This document shows positions 61,469 through 64,000 of a DNA stretch of 64,000 bases, piece by piece. The position numbers and the translations under genes were made by a program. How positions within the stretch are numbered: position 1 is the first letter of the stretch; every line of letters begins with the position of its first letter. The stretch covers positions 13,199,597-13,263,596 of the forward strand of contig BSYO01000028.1 of NCBI GenBank assembly GCA_033239525.1, written 5' to 3'. This DNA is from Nepenthes gracilis (taxonomy: Eukaryota; Streptophyta; Magnoliopsida; Caryophyllales; Nepenthaceae). A model generated the notes under the pieces. The model worked only from the letters and a program-made list of their open reading frames with translations, was not told the DNA's origin and searched no databases.

Positions 61469-63166
61469 AAATCCTTAGAACTTCTTTTGCCGCTTCATTT
61501 GCAACTAGATAGATCAACATAGTTGGGATTATGAATTACGACTCACAAATGTGGGAATAAATATTCTCTAAAAATATTTATTTTTGATTAAATTTGTAAT
61601 CAAACGAAGAAATATCTATTCTTAGGGAATAAAAGTTCTATTCCGACCTAATTCCTTCCAACCAAACATAAGATTAGTCTTTTAATAATTGTAAAAAAAA
61701 TATAGTTTAAGAACTATTTATTTTTAATTTTTTATTTTTTGTTTGCCTATAATGATGAATCATGATAGCCTGTATTTCAAAAAAGGATGGCTAACTCCGT
61801 CTAGCCAGATAATCTAACCTACATTCGGGAGAAACCCCTTTTTTAATTCAAGAATTTTTAATGATCACCGTGTTCTGCATGCTGGATCCCAAGGAGAAAT
61901 AAAATAGTGACAACTGGGCAAGGCATGGCAAGGAACAATTTTGGCTTACAATAAAGCTAGGGTCCTGATCGAGCTAATAGTAGTCCTATCGATTTTTTAG
62001 GGATTCCATCATGTGCCACTGATGAGCCAACCTTCATGAAAGGAAGGGTAGTCGAAGTAGGAACCCCCATATGGGCCATTTTCAAAGGGCGTAGCGCTTT
62101 TAGGTCTTTGCTCGCTCTAGGTAAGACTGCCTGGACAAATTGGACAAAAGAGAAAGATTGAAAGACTGATCTGCCACCTTATCCTTACATTGGTGGTATA
62201 TTCAATAAATTGACTACTGTACCTGGTCAGTTAGTCAATAAACTTGATTTATAACTAATTGGGTCGACCGTCTAAAATCAAAAGAGTTTCAAACCCGTTG
62301 GAGCCGATGTCGCAGTATAACCCACGGCCCTTACTTCTGCTAGGTCCGAACTCAGGACTTCAGCCTAGTACCATTAAAAGGGATCCCCAGGTTCCTTTAC
62401 GAATAGAATCTAATTTATGTTCATACTAACAAAAGAGCGGATCTAATACCAAGACGACTTATAACATTAAGACTATGATTTCAAACTATAAAAATAGCTT
62501 TATTGTAATAATAGATAAAAATAATGTCATGTTTGGAATCTGCTACTAGCAATTGAAATGACCGGGAGAATTCCAGGCCCCACAAGCTCATTGAGGAAAA
62601 TCCGAACCCATGGCATCACGATTTAATCACGATAAAAAAATAACATGATTTGGATGATCCGTTTTGAAATAAATGAATTTTATTAAGAATTAATAGGATT
62701 TAACAAAAGCCCAAATTAATCTTTTTGATTTATATGGACTTGGGCAGGCATAACCCAAGTGCAAAATAAGTATTGGGTTTTGTTATTGAATCCTTAAATA
62801 TTAGACTTTTTGTGTTTTTAATTGTTGTGATTTATCTATATAATATGAAATGTATTAATTGAGACAATATACTCAAATAATATATTAATCTGCATCTTTT
62901 ATTATTTTTAAAATAATTTTAACTATTAAAAAAATAAAAAAATAAAAAAATATAATACTTAAAATAACTATAACAAAAAAAAAAAAAACCCTCCCAATAT
63001 TACTTAACTAAATAGTTATTTTCACATTGCTAATTGCTTAAGTTTATATTAAAAAATGAATATTTATATTATTTGCGACCTGAAAAAAAAAAAATAAATA
63101 AATCACGGGCACACGCAAAGATAGAAAACGCTCTTTATCCAAGCTATCGTTCCTTGCTCTGCAGCA
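61469..63166. other. Intergenic DNA before TIG, with a GC-richer segment
   Basis: AT-rich except for about 61790-62400, which is near 45% G+C and reads unlike the surrounding nuclear DNA (possible organellar insert, see findings). The segment 62700-63090 is again very AT-rich. The TIG promoter and 5' UTR should lie in the last 150 bp. No TATA box stands out. Confidence 0.5.
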
Positions 63167-63984
63167 ATGGAGGTCTGCAAATGTCCCTCCTCAACGACGG
63201 TGCATGCGAATCCCTTAGCTGCTGTTCATTCTCGTTTATCTGTCGTCCCTTCTACTTGCCTTTCTCTTCCCACTCCTCTCTGTGTAATCAAAAACCACAA
63301 GCTGCTGTTCGCTTCTCTCCGAATCTCATTCTCTTCCCGCCAATTCTCTTTTCTCAGACAACCGTTTCATAAATTTCCCACCGTACCCTTAGCTTCCACC
63401 TCCTTTGCTGCGGAAGTCGAGAAGGATAGACTTCTGGCTGATGTTGACGTTACTGAAATTCGAGAACCCAATTCTAGAGTAAGCCGTCATAAAATTATCA
63501 AATTTTCTTGTTACATTAACTTCCCATTTATGAATCTCTGGTCTGTGTTGCTTAATTATTTTCATTTCCTTAGAACATTCCCTCTTTTAATTAACAAATC
63601 AAAGGGGGTAAAAATTTTTTTCACGAATTTACGGAATTTCACTTTATTACTAACTTCTCGTAGATTAATTTTGAATCATATGTTGTTTAATGAGTTAAGT
63701 TGGAAATCTCTTTTCGGCTTGTAAATTCAAATGGATATTTTTTTTCCCATCAATTTAAAAACGTGTATGTTATTGTGTGTTTTGGGATCAAGCAGTTGAG
63801 CGAAACAGTTGTTTACTGCATTAGAGAGTTTCCTTGAGATAATACCATAATAAGCATTGAAAAATGTGACGTTTTATTTTTCTTCTCTTACTGATTGCAG
63901 GTTAGGTTGAGTGTAAATGTTCCACCAGCTGTATGTGATGATTGCTACAGAAGAGTCATCCAAGAGTTCATGAAGAAGGCAAAG
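63167..63984 (+). CDS. TIG: Chloroplast trigger-factor-like chaperone, first two exons (partial)
   Basis: Exon 1 is 63167-63478 (104 codons) and exon 2 is 63901-63984 (28 codons), both phase 0 with GT-AG borders; the rest lies beyond the window. The first ~75 residues (MEVCKCPSSTTVHANPLAAV and a Ser/Arg-rich stretch ending LAST) look like a chloroplast transit peptide. From about residue 86 the text matches the N-terminal ribosome-binding domain of plastid trigger factors: EKDRLLADVDVTEIREPNSR, then VRLSVNVPPAVCDDCYRRVI and QEFMKKAK. Family knowledge: trigger factor docks at the ribosome exit and shields nascent chains; the plant homologue TIG acts in the plastid stroma. The start is the ATG after GCAGCA. 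A third exon starting PGFRPG is expected downstream. Confidence 0.85.
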
Positions 63985-64000
63985 GTGAGTTTGGTAACAC

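Overview
This window is nuclear DNA of a flowering plant, very probably a eudicot. The genes have many GT-AG introns, intergenic DNA is strongly AT-rich, and retrotransposons of the plant Ty3/gypsy (Tat lineage) and Ty1/copia types are abundant and nested. The sequence does not let me name the species. All exon coordinates were read by eye from splice signals, reading frame and family resemblance; none is backed by transcript data.

Four protein-coding genes are supported. (1) 332-11111, minus strand: an 11-exon CNX5/MOCS3-type gene, an E1-like adenylyltransferase plus rhodanese sulfurtransferase for molybdenum cofactor synthesis and tRNA thiolation; the frame closes to 467 aa. (2) 27699-28436, plus: an intronless ERF3-like AP2/ERF repressor of 245 aa with a C-terminal EAR motif. 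(3) 46757-58574, plus: a 16-exon EHD-type dynamin-like ATPase with an N-terminal EH/EF-hand module, 550 aa. (4) 63167 to beyond the window end, plus: the first two exons of a chloroplast trigger-factor-like chaperone (TIG). The genes act in unrelated pathways (sulfur transfer, ethylene-responsive transcription, endocytic membrane traffic, plastid protein folding).

Layout: 1-11.1 kb is CNX5, with repeat-filled introns that include a triplicated block carrying scraps of exon 9. 11.1-27.6 kb is AT-rich intergenic DNA with two inverted-repeat (MITE/foldback) elements, three solo LTRs and a decayed minus-strand copia element containing minisatellites. 27.7-28.4 kb is ERF3, with a solo LTR less than 600 bp upstream. 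28.4-33.8 kb is intergenic. 33.8-45.8 kb is one roughly 12-kb Tat-lineage gypsy element with two LTRs, decayed gag-pol with a second RNase H, a long antisense reading frame, a ~56-bp tandem array and a duplicated U3 segment. 46.6-58.6 kb is EHD, whose second intron holds a small gag-protease copia derivative that itself holds a solo LTR. 58.7-61.5 kb holds a copia tail and a second, inverted copy of the same small copia derivative. 61.5-63.1 kb is intergenic with a GC-richer segment that may be organellar. 63.2-64 kb is the start of TIG.

I found no RNA gene, CRISPR array or bacterial-type operon. The most interesting material is in the mobile elements: a possibly spliced antisense gene in the Tat element, a two-copy non-autonomous copia subfamily sharing one deletion junction, and a dispersed intronic repeat that sits at the breakpoints of the CNX5 intron triplication.
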